Shown here piece after piece: positions 34,711-43,710 of a stretch of DNA of 64,000 bases. The stretch is taken from contig JAAFJP010000001.1 of the NCBI GenBank assembly GCA_013298125.1, forward strand, positions 238,581-302,580, given 5' to 3'. The notes under the pieces are model-generated. The model was not told where the DNA came from. It ran no database searches and saw only the letters and a program-made list of their open reading frames with translations. The DNA comes from Cytophagales bacterium (GTDB lineage: Bacteria > Bacteroidota > Bacteroidia > Cytophagales > Spirosomataceae). The translations under genes and the position numbers were made by a program. Within the stretch, counting starts at the first letter, position 1, and each line of letters opens with the position of its first letter.

Positions 34711-36336
34711 CTACCAGAAATAAGAATACAAGAATACGAGAGTAGCAATCACAATAGTCGCACCAATGGCAAACCCTTGCGTAGTTTTAAACATAGAAGC
34801 GTCAATTTCTAAACCTTTCTTCTCATCAGGTAAAACAAATCCTAAGATAAACATCACAACGATACAGATAACAAAAACCCATCCCATACGGTCAAGGAAA
34901 GGCATTTGAGTCCAATCTGTACCTGGAAGCCAGTTGTTATGCATGGCTAAGGCAATTAAAAATCCTCCAACGATGGCAAAAAATGCTCCCGCTGAGTTTG
35001 TTCTTTTCCAGAAGAATCCCATGATGAAAGCGGCAAAAATACCAGGCGAAAGTAAGCCTGTCATTTCTTGAATGAATTGGAAACCACCTTTTTTATCAAT
35101 CCCCATGAACGGAGAAACTACGATTGCCAAAATCATTGAAACGATAATCACAATTCTACCAACCCAAACTAATTTTGCCTGAGACATATCCTTTGCAAAA
35201 TATGGTCTGAAAACATCAAGCGTAAAAATTGTTGAAATACTGTTTGCCTTACCCGCCAATGAAGCCACAACTGCGGCAGTCAAAGCTGCAAAAGAAAGCC
35301 CTTTCAAACCCGCTGGCAATAAATTCAATAGCACTGGATAAGCTCTGTCTTGGTTAAACTGACCCGTTGCATCCAACATTTCTTGTTGAAAACCACCTTT
35401 TTGATACAAAGCATAAGCCGCTATTCCTGGCAATGTTACGATAACTGGCATCAATAATTTCAAGAATGCAGCGAACAATAAACCTTTACGGGCTGTGTCC
35501 AAATCTGCACCCAAGGCACGTTGCGTAATGTACTGATTACAACCCCAATAATTCAAATTCACAATCCACATACCGCCAAAAAGAACGGTCAGACCTGGCA
35601 ATGACATATAGTGAGTGTTTCCTTTTGGATAAATCATGTGAAAATGGTCGTCGTGGTTTTTAGTCATTATCTTGAAACCATCAACTAATCCACTCAATCC
35701 GTCCGTTCCAGATACTAAGGTTAATGCCAAATACGTAGCCGCCAAACCTCCAATTACTAAGAAAAATACTTGAATAACGTCCGTAAAGCCAATTACCTTC
35801 ATACCACCGATAGTGATAATTACCGCAAAAACCGCCAACATAATCATACAAGTATAAAACTCAATACCCGAAATTTCAGAAACTGCCAAAGCACCTAAAT
35901 AAAGAATTGCTGTTAGATTTACAGTGATATAAAGAATTAACCAGAAAATCGCCATAATTAAACTCACCGTTTTGTTGTAACGTTGGCTCAAAAACTGTGG
36001 CATGGTCGAAATCTTGTTTTTCAAATAAATTGGCATGAAAAATACCGCTACTACGATGAGTGTTGCTGCCGCCATCCATTCGTAAGTAGAAATACCAAGT
36101 CCCATCGAGAAACCGTTTCCAGACATACCAATCATCTGTTCGGCAGATATATTTGAGGCGATGAGTGATGCTCCAATTGCCCACCATGTAAGCGAACCTT
36201 CGGCTAAGAAGAAATCCTGTGTATTCGTTTCTTTTGCTTTTTTCTTATTGTAAATCCAGTAGCCGTAACTCGATACGAGAATAAAATAGAAGAGAAATAC
36301 TAAGTAGTCAAATGTTTGTAAACCTTGTTCTTGCAT
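34711..36336 (-). CDS. SSS-family sodium:sugar symporter
   Basis: The 541-residue polytopic protein is a sodium:solute symporter of the vSGLT type: FFLAEGSLTWWAIGASLIAS, NISAEQMIGMSGNGFSMGLG, TMPQFLSQRYNKT, and LNYWGCNQYITQRALGADLD. About fourteen membrane helices are visible, the last at the extreme C-terminus (VIATLVFLYSYFW). It imports a monosaccharide, probably glucose or galactose, with Na+. No catabolic partner is adjacent. Confidence 0.9.
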   Translation of the reverse strand: MQEQGLQTFDYLVFLFYFILVSSYGYWIYNKKKAKETNTQDFFLAEGSLTWWAIGASLIASNISAEQMIGMSGNGFSMGLGISTYEWMAAATLIVVAVFFMPIYLKNKISTMPQFLSQRYNKTVSLIMAIFWLILYITVNLTAILYLGALAVSEISGIEFYTCMIMLAVFAVIITIGGMKVIGFTDVIQVFFLVIGGLAATYLALTLVSGTDGLSGLVDGFKIMTKNHDDHFHMIYPKGNTHYMSLPGLTVLFGGMWIVNLNYWGCNQYITQRALGADLDTARKGLLFAAFLKLLMPVIVTLPGIAAYALYQKGGFQQEMLDATGQFNQDRAYPVLLNLLPAGLKGLSFAALTAAVVASLAGKANSISTIFTLDVFRPYFAKDMSQAKLVWVGRIVIIVSMILAIVVSPFMGIDKKGGFQFIQEMTGLLSPGIFAAFIMGFFWKRTNSAGAFFAIVGGFLIALAMHNNWLPGTDWTQMPFLDRMGWVFVICIVVMFILGFVLPDEKKGLEIDASMFKTTQGFAIGATIVIATLVFLYSYFW

Positions 36337-36583
36337 GGGTTATTGTGTTTTAATGATTTATTTGAATAACAGTATGAAATAATTGATTAATTTCGACCTT
36401 AAAATTACCATTTTTTTACAATTATTTCTAATTAAATCTATATTTCAAGAAAGGGGAATATTCATTAAAAGAGAAATTATATTTGGATTACTCATCTTTT
36501 TTCAAAAAATAATACGTGTTTATTGAGTTAATTCAAAATATTATTCTAAATACTTAAAAATCAGACCGTTAAATATTATCATT

Positions 36584-37234
36584 ATGCTATCAATCTTAAA
36601 CATCCTCTTTTGCCTCATCGGAATTGCCGCTGGTTTCGGTATTTTTTCGGTCTATAATAAATTTACGAGCAAAGAAGGCACGTTGATAAAAAACGAGTCC
36701 ACCGTGCTATTGGAGAAAATTGAGAAGGTCTTTAAGGTCGTTTTGGCAGAAGGGCATTTCTCTGAAATATACGACCATACTTCTGAAAAGGAGGTACTGT
36801 TTGGATTGCACAAAATGAACAAAAAGGCTCTCATTGTAGCTAAGGCGAAGGTTTTGGTAGGATTTGATTTTGCGAAAGTAAAAATTCGTTGGCAAGAAGG
36901 CACTCGTACGATGATTATCGAAGAGTTCCCCGAACCCGAAATTTTGAGTACTGATTCTGACTATAAATTCTACGACATTGACCAAGGGATTTTCAATAAA
37001 TTCAAAAATGAAGAATATACACAACTCTTGTCGGATGCCAAACAAACGATGCAAACAAAGGCAATTGCCAGTGAATTACCTAAAATTGCGAAGAAACAAG
37101 CGGTGGTAATGTTAAGCCAAATGGCAAGTTCGATGGGTTGGGATATTGATTTTCGATTGCCAGCGAGGGAGCAGCAGAAGTTATTGAGTGAGAATATTGA
37201 TTTTGATAAACCTACAACATCGGCTCAATCATAA
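36584..37234 (+). CDS. DUF4230-family membrane-anchored protein
   Basis: The 216-residue protein has an N-terminal membrane helix (residues 3-22) and the DUF4230 core: STVLLEKIEKVFKVVLAEGH, SEIYDHTSEKEVLFG, KKALIVAKAKVLVGFDFAKV, YDIDQGIFNKFKNEEYTQLL. DUF4230 is widespread and uncharacterised. The 3' end overlaps the convergent NFACT gene by 23 bases. The upstream gap (36337-36583) is AT-rich with no gene. Confidence 0.85.
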   Translation: MLSILNILFCLIGIAAGFGIFSVYNKFTSKEGTLIKNESTVLLEKIEKVFKVVLAEGHFSEIYDHTSEKEVLFGLHKMNKKALIVAKAKVLVGFDFAKVKIRWQEGTRTMIIEEFPEPEILSTDSDYKFYDIDQGIFNKFKNEEYTQLLSDAKQTMQTKAIASELPKIAKKQAVVMLSQMASSMGWDIDFRLPAREQQKLLSENIDFDKPTTSAQS

Positions 37235-38759
37235 TCACTTCTTCTTTCTCCACAATCACCTGTCCATCCCCCAAATCACGGGTTTTACGGACGAATTTTT
37301 TTGGTGTAACTATCACAGGACAAAGGGTATCACTTTTGCGTTTTGAAAAATATGCTGCCAAGCCTGCGGCACGTTCAATGACGGTTATGGGGAAATTTTT
37401 ACCCGCTTGTTTGCGTATCACCACGTGCGAACCTGCAACATCACGGGCGTGCAACCACATATCATCTTTGCGGGCATAACGTTGCGTGAGGAGGTCATTA
37501 TTTTTCGCATTTTTTCCCACCAAAATTTCGTAACCTTCGTATTTGAAATACTTAAATAAATCTTGAACCGTCTCCACATTTTTCTGAGAAGTTTCTAAAG
37601 AATTAGCTTTCTGGAATTTTCTAAATTCTTTGAGTGTTTCAATCTTTTCGATGGTCTGAATCTGTTGGTCAATTTCGGCTAATTCTTGTTCTTTTGCCTC
37701 AATATTTTCCATTGATTTCTGAATTTCTATCTTCTCATTCTTGGATTTTCGGTAATAATTTTCGGCATTTTTTTGAGGAGAATAATCGGGTTTTAATCTG
37801 ACTTTCAGGGGCTTATCTCTGTAAAAATCATATAATTCAATCACCTCCGTTCGTTCTGGAATGGCATGAAGATTTGCCATGATGATATTCGCAATTTCAT
37901 CGTGTTTAATTCCCGTTTCAATACCTGATAGTTGCTGATAATTTTTGTCAATATAAACCTTACAACGATGTTTTTGCTTCAATAAAGCCTTAATCAAAAC
38001 CGCTTTTTCTTTATCAAAAACATTAATGCGAGTGAAGGCATAATACAAATTATTACTCGCTTCGATGGGGTCAGTAAAGGTCTTTTGTATCTCGCCCCCT
38101 TCTTTTATCAAAGACAAAATAGGCTGAAAATCAATCGTTTTGAGATAGAAAGTTGGAGTATTTAGTTGATAAAGAAGGGCTTGCATATCACTCCAAGTAG
38201 GATTGGGAATGGTCTGTAAATATTGGGTAATTTCTTTGCCAAAAGTGGGGAAGGTCGCCTTTATTCCATTATCTAAAAATCCTTTTTCAGATTGGTCAAT
38301 TGCTCTATCTAAATTATCAAGGTCGAGGTTATTGTCAACCACTAATTTGTTATGAAGTAAATCTATGACCTTATTTTCATGTAAAAGAATCACGTTTGAA
38401 CGATTACCATACATCTTGAAAAGTAATACAAAATCATTCTCAAAATAGATTCCAAAGGCTCTTTCATTCAAAAACTGACGAACGCTAATAACCTTTAAAT
38501 CAATGAGTTCCTTGAACAAATCGACGGAATTCCTCCCCGCCCTTCTGAAATCTTCGGGAAAATTTAGGCACGCAAAATCTGGATGAAGGACGGCTTTGAT
38601 ATAAAAATCTCGTTTGTGTCGCCATTGTTTTCCGTCTGTACAAAACCCAATCAAAAGCTCATCTTTTTCCTGCGAAAAACATTCAGCCATCACCATTCCA
38701 ACCAATTCAGTTTCAAGGCGTTTGGATAATTGACGGAGGAAGTAATAGTTGGTTTGCAT
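37212..38759 (-). CDS. NFACT-family protein (RqcH-like)
   Basis: The 515-residue protein has NFACT-N (YYFLRQLSKRLETEL to about 190), a coiled-coil middle (KSKNEKIEIQKSMENIEAKE to about 390) and the NFACT-R/DUF814 domain (GYEILVGKNAKNNDLLTQRY, DDMWLHARDVAGSHVVIRKQ, RAAGLAAYFSKRKSDTLCPV). RqcH, the bacterial NEMF/Rqc2 relative, binds stalled 50S subunits and adds alanine tails; the DR motif of active NFACT-N proteins is not obvious to me here. It is followed upstream by a palindromic repeat region. Confidence 0.85.
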   Translation of the reverse strand: MQTNYYFLRQLSKRLETELVGMVMAECFSQEKDELLIGFCTDGKQWRHKRDFYIKAVLHPDFACLNFPEDFRRAGRNSVDLFKELIDLKVISVRQFLNERAFGIYFENDFVLLFKMYGNRSNVILLHENKVIDLLHNKLVVDNNLDLDNLDRAIDQSEKGFLDNGIKATFPTFGKEITQYLQTIPNPTWSDMQALLYQLNTPTFYLKTIDFQPILSLIKEGGEIQKTFTDPIEASNNLYYAFTRINVFDKEKAVLIKALLKQKHRCKVYIDKNYQQLSGIETGIKHDEIANIIMANLHAIPERTEVIELYDFYRDKPLKVRLKPDYSPQKNAENYYRKSKNEKIEIQKSMENIEAKEQELAEIDQQIQTIEKIETLKEFRKFQKANSLETSQKNVETVQDLFKYFKYEGYEILVGKNAKNNDLLTQRYARKDDMWLHARDVAGSHVVIRKQAGKNFPITVIERAAGLAAYFSKRKSDTLCPVIVTPKKFVRKTRDLGDGQVIVEKEEVIMIEPML

Positions 38760-38850
38760 GGGTTGGTTATTGGTGTACTGGTTTATTGGGTAATTGGTTA
38801 TTGGGAGATTGGTTTATTGGAGAATTGGTTATTTGGAGATTAATTTTTCG
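38760..38850. repeat. Degenerate ATTGGTTATTGG word tract (left arm)
   Basis: GGTTATTGGTGTACTGG, GGTAATTGGTTATTGGGAGA and GGAGAATTGGTTATTTGGAG are degenerate units of 8-17 bases on the plus strand, complementary in type to the CCAATTAA array at 38917-38996. Together they form a loose inverted pair around a 66-base spacer, between the NFACT start and the DUF4835 stop. Confidence 0.7.
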
Positions 38851-38916
38851 TATTTTGGATAGATAAATTGTAAAATATATTCAAATTTTGAAACTTATAG
38901 GATGAAAATATACTTG

Positions 38917-38996
38917 CCAATTAACCAATTAACCAATTAACCAATTAACCAATTAACCAATTAACCAATTAACCAATTAACCAATTAACCAATTAA
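38917..38996. repeat. Ten perfect copies of CCAATTAA
   Basis: Exactly ten head-to-tail octamers run from 38917 to 38996 and end flush against the stop codon of the DUF4835 gene (38997-38999). The unit is itself partly self-complementary (CAATT/AATTG-like). The tract is a candidate for copy-number variation. Confidence 0.95.
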
Positions 38997-39911
38997 CTAT
39001 TTCCCAAGTTTCCGATAAGCCTCAGAATTATTGGGGTCAAGAGAGGATAGGAGAGGGGCAATCTTTTTGCGTTCGTCCAAAGGAGCATCACCAAAAATAT
39101 TGAGTAGCTCCATTGACTTTGCTTCAAAAAATAAACGATACCAGACTTGTCCAGGGCGTGATTGACTCACTTCCTTTATTTTATTCAAATACTCTGTGAT
39201 TTGTTTACGCCCTCCCGCTGGATTACTTGCATAATTATCCATTGCTAAGCGATGATAAGTATAAAATCCCTCTCTCAATGGTTGTAATTGCTGGTTTAAG
39301 AGATTTTCAGACACCCAGTAACGATTCCGAATGTCATTGTTAGTAGGTGCCCAAGCTCCGCCTACCGACTGTGCTAAATTTACTACATTCAAGGCTTTTT
39401 GGGCAAAATTTGTTCCGCCCATTTTACCAAAAGAGTCATAGTCAAATGTTAAGGCAACATAGGCATAAAAAGCTAACATTTGGGTAAGGTTATCGTTAAA
39501 ACTATTCTCATTATAAACCAGAGGAGTGCCTGTTACATACTTGAAGTTAAAACTTTTATCAACGTAGTTCAATAAAACTGTTTCGTATCCTGTCCCATAA
39601 ATGGGTCTTCTGACTTGAAAATTGGCAGTAGCATCAAAGTCACCGTTGGCGGTAGCTTTGGTTAAAATTATCGACAAAGAGCAATTGATTTTTTCTTCAA
39701 TAGAAAAATTATCATTAGACCAACGACGATTATTCAAAAACTCTTGAACAACATTCTGAATCTCATCGAAAATCTGTGTTGCTCCCTTCTGGTCATTCAC
39801 CTGCAATTGGTCTTTCGAAACAGTAACTTTGCAGTTTAATTCCTGAGCTTGAAGCCATGAGCTTTGAGCTACCAGCAAACAGATAAAGAGTATTATTTTG
39901 TATTTTTTCAT
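38997..39911 (-). CDS. DUF4835 / PorD-like protein
   Basis: The 304-residue protein has a signal peptide to about residue 23 and the DUF4835 body (LNCKVTVSKDQLQVNDQKGA, QEFLNNRRWSNDNF, FQVRRPIYGTGYETVLLNYV, LTFDYDSFGKMGG, IFGDAPLDERKKIAPLLSSL). Current names for this family link it to type IX secretion (PorD), which I state from memory. ATG 39911 is taken as start; an upstream TTG adds two residues. The signal peptide contains a repeat-like stretch (AQSSWLQAQELN from GCTCAAAGCTCATGGCTTCA). It follows coaBC, an arrangement common in the phylum. Confidence 0.85.
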   Translation of the reverse strand: MKKYKIILFICLLVAQSSWLQAQELNCKVTVSKDQLQVNDQKGATQIFDEIQNVVQEFLNNRRWSNDNFSIEEKINCSLSIILTKATANGDFDATANFQVRRPIYGTGYETVLLNYVDKSFNFKYVTGTPLVYNENSFNDNLTQMLAFYAYVALTFDYDSFGKMGGTNFAQKALNVVNLAQSVGGAWAPTNNDIRNRYWVSENLLNQQLQPLREGFYTYHRLAMDNYASNPAGGRKQITEYLNKIKEVSQSRPGQVWYRLFFEAKSMELLNIFGDAPLDERKKIAPLLSSLDPNNSEAYRKLGK

Positions 39912-39946
39912 TTTCAAATCTTCAAATTAACCTATTTTCAAATTAG
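39911..39946. repeat. TTTCAAATCTTCAAATTA word tract at the coaBC stop
   Basis: TTTTCAAATCTTCAAATTAA and CTATTTTCAAATTAGCAAT on the plus strand contain two related words, and the tract covers the coaBC stop (39927-39929) and its last codons (NLKIG). The same word family is at 51485-51573 and 56980-57043, also at stop codons. Confidence 0.6.
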
Positions 39947-41132
39947 CAATCACCTCATTGACAATATCCATCGCCACATCTTGCTTCGATTTTAAATCAA
40001 AATCAATGATTGTACCATCTTTTCGGATGATACAAATTTTGTTAGTATCATGCCCAAACCCCGCCCCAGAATCTTGCAACGAATTTAACACAATCATATC
40101 CAAATTCTTTGATTTTATTTTCCCAATGGCATTTTCTACTTCATTATCAGTCTCTAAGGCAAAACCTACCATCAATTGTTCTGGACGTTTTGAAGCTCCC
40201 AGAGTTTTGGCAATATCAACCGTCTTGGTCAGTTCAATATTAAACGTATCTTCCTTCTTCTTTATTTTCTTATCTGCCACCATAGCGGGCGTATAATCTG
40301 CCACCGCCGCCGACAATACGATAATATCCGCATCTTCAAAATGAGATTTAGTTGCCTCATACATCTCTTTTGCCGAGCGGACTTTCACTAAATTAATACT
40401 CACATCAGGAGATTTCAAAGCCACCTGTCCACTCACCAATGTAACTTCCGCACCCGCCTTCGCAAATTTATCTGCAATGGCATAGCCCATTTTACCCGTA
40501 GAATGATTACTGATAAAACGCACAGGGTCAATCGGTTCTTGGGTTGGTCCAGCCGTAATGAGTACTTTTTTGCCTTTCAATAATTCGTTTTTCGAAAAAT
40601 GTTTTGTCAAAGTTTCCACTAACTCCTCGGGTTCAGCCATCCTTCCTTCACCAACTAAACCACTGGCTAATTCTCCAAAATTTGATTTAATGACTTGATT
40701 ACCAAATGATTGTAGCTTATTAAGATTCTCAATCGTACTCGGGTGCTTGTACATATCCAAGTCCATCGCAGGAGCGAACATCACTGGACATTTTGCTGAA
40801 AGATAAACGGCAGTCAATAAATCATCACAAATTCCATTGGCACATTTTGCGAGCGTATGAGCCGTGGCGGGGGCAATCAAAATAACATCCGCCCACAATC
40901 CCAAGTCCACATGGTTATTCCATGTACCCGTTTGGTCTTTTACAAATTCTGAAAGAACAGGATTTTTGGATAACGTTGCCAAAGTCAAAGGAGTTACAAA
41001 TTCCTTCGCTGCCTGAGTCATAACTATTTGAACATCAGCTCCTTCTTTTACTAAAAGACGAGTTAGAAAAGCAATTTTATAAGCCGCAATACTTCCCGAG
41101 ACTCCTACGAGGATTTTTTTATTTTTAAGCAT
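39927..41132 (-). CDS. coaBC: Bifunctional phosphopantothenoylcysteine decarboxylase / phosphopantothenate-cysteine ligase
   Basis: The 401-residue protein has the flavin CoaC domain (LVGVSGSIAAYKIAFLTRLL, NHVDLGLWADVILIAPATAH, APAMDLDMY) followed by CoaB (LITAGPTQEPIDPVRFISNH, STGKMGYAIADKFAKAGA). It makes 4'-phosphopantetheine for coenzyme A. ATG 41132 is preferred over a TTG three codons upstream. In the substrate-flap region ELASGLVGEGRM has Ser where E. coli Dfp has the Cys of ACG; that Cys completes decarboxylation in E. coli. Confidence 0.95.
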   Translation of the reverse strand: MLKNKKILVGVSGSIAAYKIAFLTRLLVKEGADVQIVMTQAAKEFVTPLTLATLSKNPVLSEFVKDQTGTWNNHVDLGLWADVILIAPATAHTLAKCANGICDDLLTAVYLSAKCPVMFAPAMDLDMYKHPSTIENLNKLQSFGNQVIKSNFGELASGLVGEGRMAEPEELVETLTKHFSKNELLKGKKVLITAGPTQEPIDPVRFISNHSTGKMGYAIADKFAKAGAEVTLVSGQVALKSPDVSINLVKVRSAKEMYEATKSHFEDADIIVLSAAVADYTPAMVADKKIKKKEDTFNIELTKTVDIAKTLGASKRPEQLMVGFALETDNEVENAIGKIKSKNLDMIVLNSLQDSGAGFGHDTNKICIIRKDGTIIDFDLKSKQDVAMDIVNEVIANLKIG

Positions 41133-41152
41133 CTGTATCAAACAGTTATTAT

Positions 41153-41240
41153 GTAAAAAGTCAAAGGTTTATGAGTTAAAAGTTTTAGCAAAAGGTTATT
41201 TTGCACGAATTGCTTTAAACTTTTCACTTTAAACTCTTAC
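41153..41240. repeat. Palindrome of AAAAGTTTTAGC / GCTTTAAACTTTT words
   Basis: GTAAAAAGTCAAAGGTTTAT and GAGTTAAAAGTTTTAGC on the left match, inverted, TTGCTTTAAACTTTTCAC and TTTAAACTCTTAC on the right. It lies between the hexosaminidase stop and the coaBC start. Confidence 0.6.
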
Positions 41241-41262
41241 ACAACCCTTATATTATTTATTT

Positions 41263-43158
41263 TTATTTCTTAACTCGTTTCTCCAAATCAACTCTCGGAA
41301 TGCTCAACATTCTCCCCAAAGGTTGTCCGTTTCTATATGTTACCACTTTCAACGTTACGGGACCCGTCGGAATCTCAATCGGGGCGGTATATTTTGGAGA
41401 AAATTTATCAGGGAAAGAATCATCCGTTGTGTAGAAAATATCTACACCTTTCAAATCATTACTCATCTCGCACATCAATTTTTCACCGTCTTTTGTGGGT
41501 GTAATGATGGCATCATAGACCGCCTTTGAAATCTTTAAATTGCCAGCATCAAATCGTTGAAAATGGTTTTCAGTTCTTGCCATAAACCCATCCCAATCCT
41601 TTTTTTCTTTCGGACTCCAAGTCGTCTCAGCAATCGCAAATGCCCGTGGATAGGTCATATACAGGGCATGGCGATAATTTTGGATTTGTTCAGTCCAAAG
41701 GTTTCCTTGTCCGCCCAAGATATATTTCACATCCGTACTATCAGGAACTGGCTCAAACAAATAAGTTTTTTTCAGAGATAAACTGGCGTAAATAGGTTTC
41801 TCAACCGATGGGTCACCTTGGGTATAATCCAAATAGGCAAACGTAGTTGGCGACATCACCACATCATGCTTTTGTTTTGTTGCTTCGATTCCCCACTTCA
41901 TCCCTCTCCACGACATCACAGTTGCGTTTGGAGCCAATCCACCTTCCAAGATTTCGTCCCAACCAATCAAAACTTTACCTTTTTTATTGATGATTTTCTC
42001 TACTCTTTTTACGAAATAACTTTGTAATTCATGTACGTCTTTCAAATTATTTTTCTTCATGAATGCCTGACAATTAGGGTCTTTTTCCCAAAAATCGTGG
42101 AAACATTCATCACCACCCATGTGGATATATTTGTTAGGAAATAACGGAGCCATTTCTGTAAAAACCTTATCTAAAAACTCATATACTTTCTCATTCGATG
42201 GATCAAGCGTATTTTCTGTCTTTAATTTTTTGTTATCCCAGTCGATAAACTCTGTTCCTGGATTTACGTATCGTTTCAAATCCTTTTGGGTTGATAATTC
42301 TGGATAAGCCGCCAAAGCCGCCATACTGTGTCCTGGAACATCAATTTCAGGAACAATCGTCACGTTTCTTTCATTAGCAAACGCCACAATTTCTTTTACA
42401 TCCTCTTGTGTATAAAACCCTCCATACGTAGCGGGTTCGCCTTCTTTTGGTTCATCACGATTACCGAAACCGCCATTTCTCACTACTCGCCACGCTCCAA
42501 TTTCAGTAAGTTTTGGCAACGATTTAATCTCAATTCTCCAACCATTATCATCCGCCAAATGCCAATGAAAAGTATTCAATTTGTAACGAGCCATTAAATC
42601 AATATAATTTTTTACTTCTTCTTTCGTAAAAAAATGACGGCTCACATCCAACATCAAACCACGCCATCCAAAACGAGGATAATCCACAATTTTACAACCC
42701 ATTATCGGAAACATTCCCATCGAAAACTCCTTATTTTCAGCCTGTGGGGGCATCATTTGGCGTAATGTCTGAATGGCATAAAACAGTCCTGCAGGTTTAT
42801 TTGCTGTCATTTTGATGGTTTCACCAGTTACATCGAGCGTATAACCTTCATTACCTAATTGAGTATTTGGTGTTTTATTAACCGTAAAAATCATCACTTT
42901 ATCTTGCATCGTTGGCTTTTCAACCTTCTTGAAAACGGGCTTTTGTCCACCCATAAATCCCAAAGAACTCACGAAATTTTCAGCGATTCTTTTTGCATCA
43001 GGATTGTTGTCTGTCACATCAATACTCGTACGGGAATCCAACATAAACATATTCATTCCGCCCGACGTGGACACTTCATAACTCACGGGAGCAGGAATGA
43101 TGTTGTTTTGGGCAAAAGCGGTGAGGGAGGTTAGTAATAGAAATAAGATTTTTTTCAT
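41263..43158 (-). CDS. Beta-N-acetylhexosaminidase, GH20
   Basis: The 631-residue protein has a signal peptide (to residue 17, AFAQ), a GH20b N-terminal domain (IPAPVSYEVS to about 150), the catalytic barrel (GWRGLMLDVSRHFFTKEEVK, HWHLADDNGWRIEI, IVPEIDVPGHSMA) with the catalytic pair Asp350-Glu351 in YIHMGGDECFHDFW, and a C-terminal chitobiase-like domain (FYTTDDSFPDKFSP). It releases terminal GlcNAc or GalNAc residues in the periplasm or outside. It is a single gene divergent from blaI. Confidence 0.95.
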   Translation of the reverse strand: MKKILFLLLTSLTAFAQNNIIPAPVSYEVSTSGGMNMFMLDSRTSIDVTDNNPDAKRIAENFVSSLGFMGGQKPVFKKVEKPTMQDKVMIFTVNKTPNTQLGNEGYTLDVTGETIKMTANKPAGLFYAIQTLRQMMPPQAENKEFSMGMFPIMGCKIVDYPRFGWRGLMLDVSRHFFTKEEVKNYIDLMARYKLNTFHWHLADDNGWRIEIKSLPKLTEIGAWRVVRNGGFGNRDEPKEGEPATYGGFYTQEDVKEIVAFANERNVTIVPEIDVPGHSMAALAAYPELSTQKDLKRYVNPGTEFIDWDNKKLKTENTLDPSNEKVYEFLDKVFTEMAPLFPNKYIHMGGDECFHDFWEKDPNCQAFMKKNNLKDVHELQSYFVKRVEKIINKKGKVLIGWDEILEGGLAPNATVMSWRGMKWGIEATKQKHDVVMSPTTFAYLDYTQGDPSVEKPIYASLSLKKTYLFEPVPDSTDVKYILGGQGNLWTEQIQNYRHALYMTYPRAFAIAETTWSPKEKKDWDGFMARTENHFQRFDAGNLKISKAVYDAIITPTKDGEKLMCEMSNDLKGVDIFYTTDDSFPDKFSPKYTAPIEIPTGPVTLKVVTYRNGQPLGRMLSIPRVDLEKRVKK

Positions 43159-43215
43159 TTTGATTAATTTTTAATTTGTGCGTAAAGATAACATTTTCAA
43201 GGTTTTTATCTAAAA

Positions 43216-43280
43216 ACTGAAAAATAAGTTAAATAACTTAAAAAATAGTTGTATAACTGAAAAATAAGTTGTACATTTGA
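43216..43280 (+). promoter_or_regulatory. Three phased dyads before blaI: candidate BlaI operators
   Basis: TAAGTT-AAAT-AACTTA (43225-43240) is a perfect dyad. AGTT-GTAT-AACT (43247-43258) is a second, and TAAGTT-GTAC-ATTTGA (43265-43280) a weaker third. Their centres are exactly 20 bp apart, about two helical turns. In addition ACTGAAAAATAAGTT is an exact 15-base direct repeat (43216 and 43256). The array ends four bases before the blaI ATG, consistent with autorepression. Confidence 0.55.
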
Positions 43281-43283
43281 TTC

Positions 43284-43637
43284 ATGGAAGAATTAACAAG
43301 AACAGAAGAGCGAATTATGCAGACATTTTGGCAATTAGGCACAGCCTTTGTCAAAGACATTATTGAACACATTGACGAAGACCCGAAGCCACCTTACAAT
43401 ACGATTTCGTCCGTTGTGAGGATTTTGGAGAAGAAAGGCTATTTGGGTTACAAGGCTTACGGAAAGACCTACGAATATTTCCCAATCATCACGAAAGGGG
43501 AGTATGCCAAAACTTCTTTCAAGAAGGTTTTGAATAATTATTTTGACAATTCCGCTACGAGTTTGATGTCTTTTTTAGTAAAAGAAGAACAACTCTCGGA
43601 GGAGGAATTGGAGGCTTTGCGGAAAATTATTGGATGA
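43284..43637 (+). CDS. blaI: BlaI/MecI/CopY-family transcriptional repressor
   Basis: The 117-residue protein is a typical BlaI winged-helix repressor: LTRTEERIMQTFWQLG, VKDIIEHIDED, PPYNTISSVVRILEKKGYLG, YKAYGKTYEYFPIITKGEYA and a C-terminal dimerisation helix. BlaI proteins dimerise on dyads and are inactivated by cleavage by the cognate BlaR1, encoded next. The target may be a gene outside this window; no beta-lactamase is adjacent. The upstream dyads suggest autorepression. Confidence 0.92.
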   Translation: MEELTRTEERIMQTFWQLGTAFVKDIIEHIDEDPKPPYNTISSVVRILEKKGYLGYKAYGKTYEYFPIITKGEYAKTSFKKVLNNYFDNSATSLMSFLVKEEQLSEEELEALRKIIG

Positions 43638-43642
43638 AAAAT

Positions 43643-43699
43643 GTAGGGACGAATAGCATTCGTCCTATTTGACGATGGACGAATTCTATTCGTCCCTAC
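43643..43699. repeat. Palindrome GTAGGGACGAATAG between blaI and blaR1
   Basis: GTAGGGACGAATAG-C-ATTCGTCC (43643-43665) is the inverted copy of GGACGAAT-T-CTATTCGTCCCTAC (43677-43699), with one mismatch and an 11-base loop. The arm itself contains a smaller palindrome (GGACGAAT/ATTCGTCC). It fills the gap between the genes and lies just before the chosen blaR1 ATG. Confidence 0.85.
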
Positions 43700-43710
43700 C
43701 AAATAAAACT

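Noticed and set aside
38917..38996. CRISPR-like array
   Set aside because: It is a simple octamer tandem without spacers, leader or cas genes.
43669..43710. Upstream TTG start of blaR1
   Set aside because: It would place palindrome-coded residues before the first membrane helix, which starts naturally at ATG 43711.
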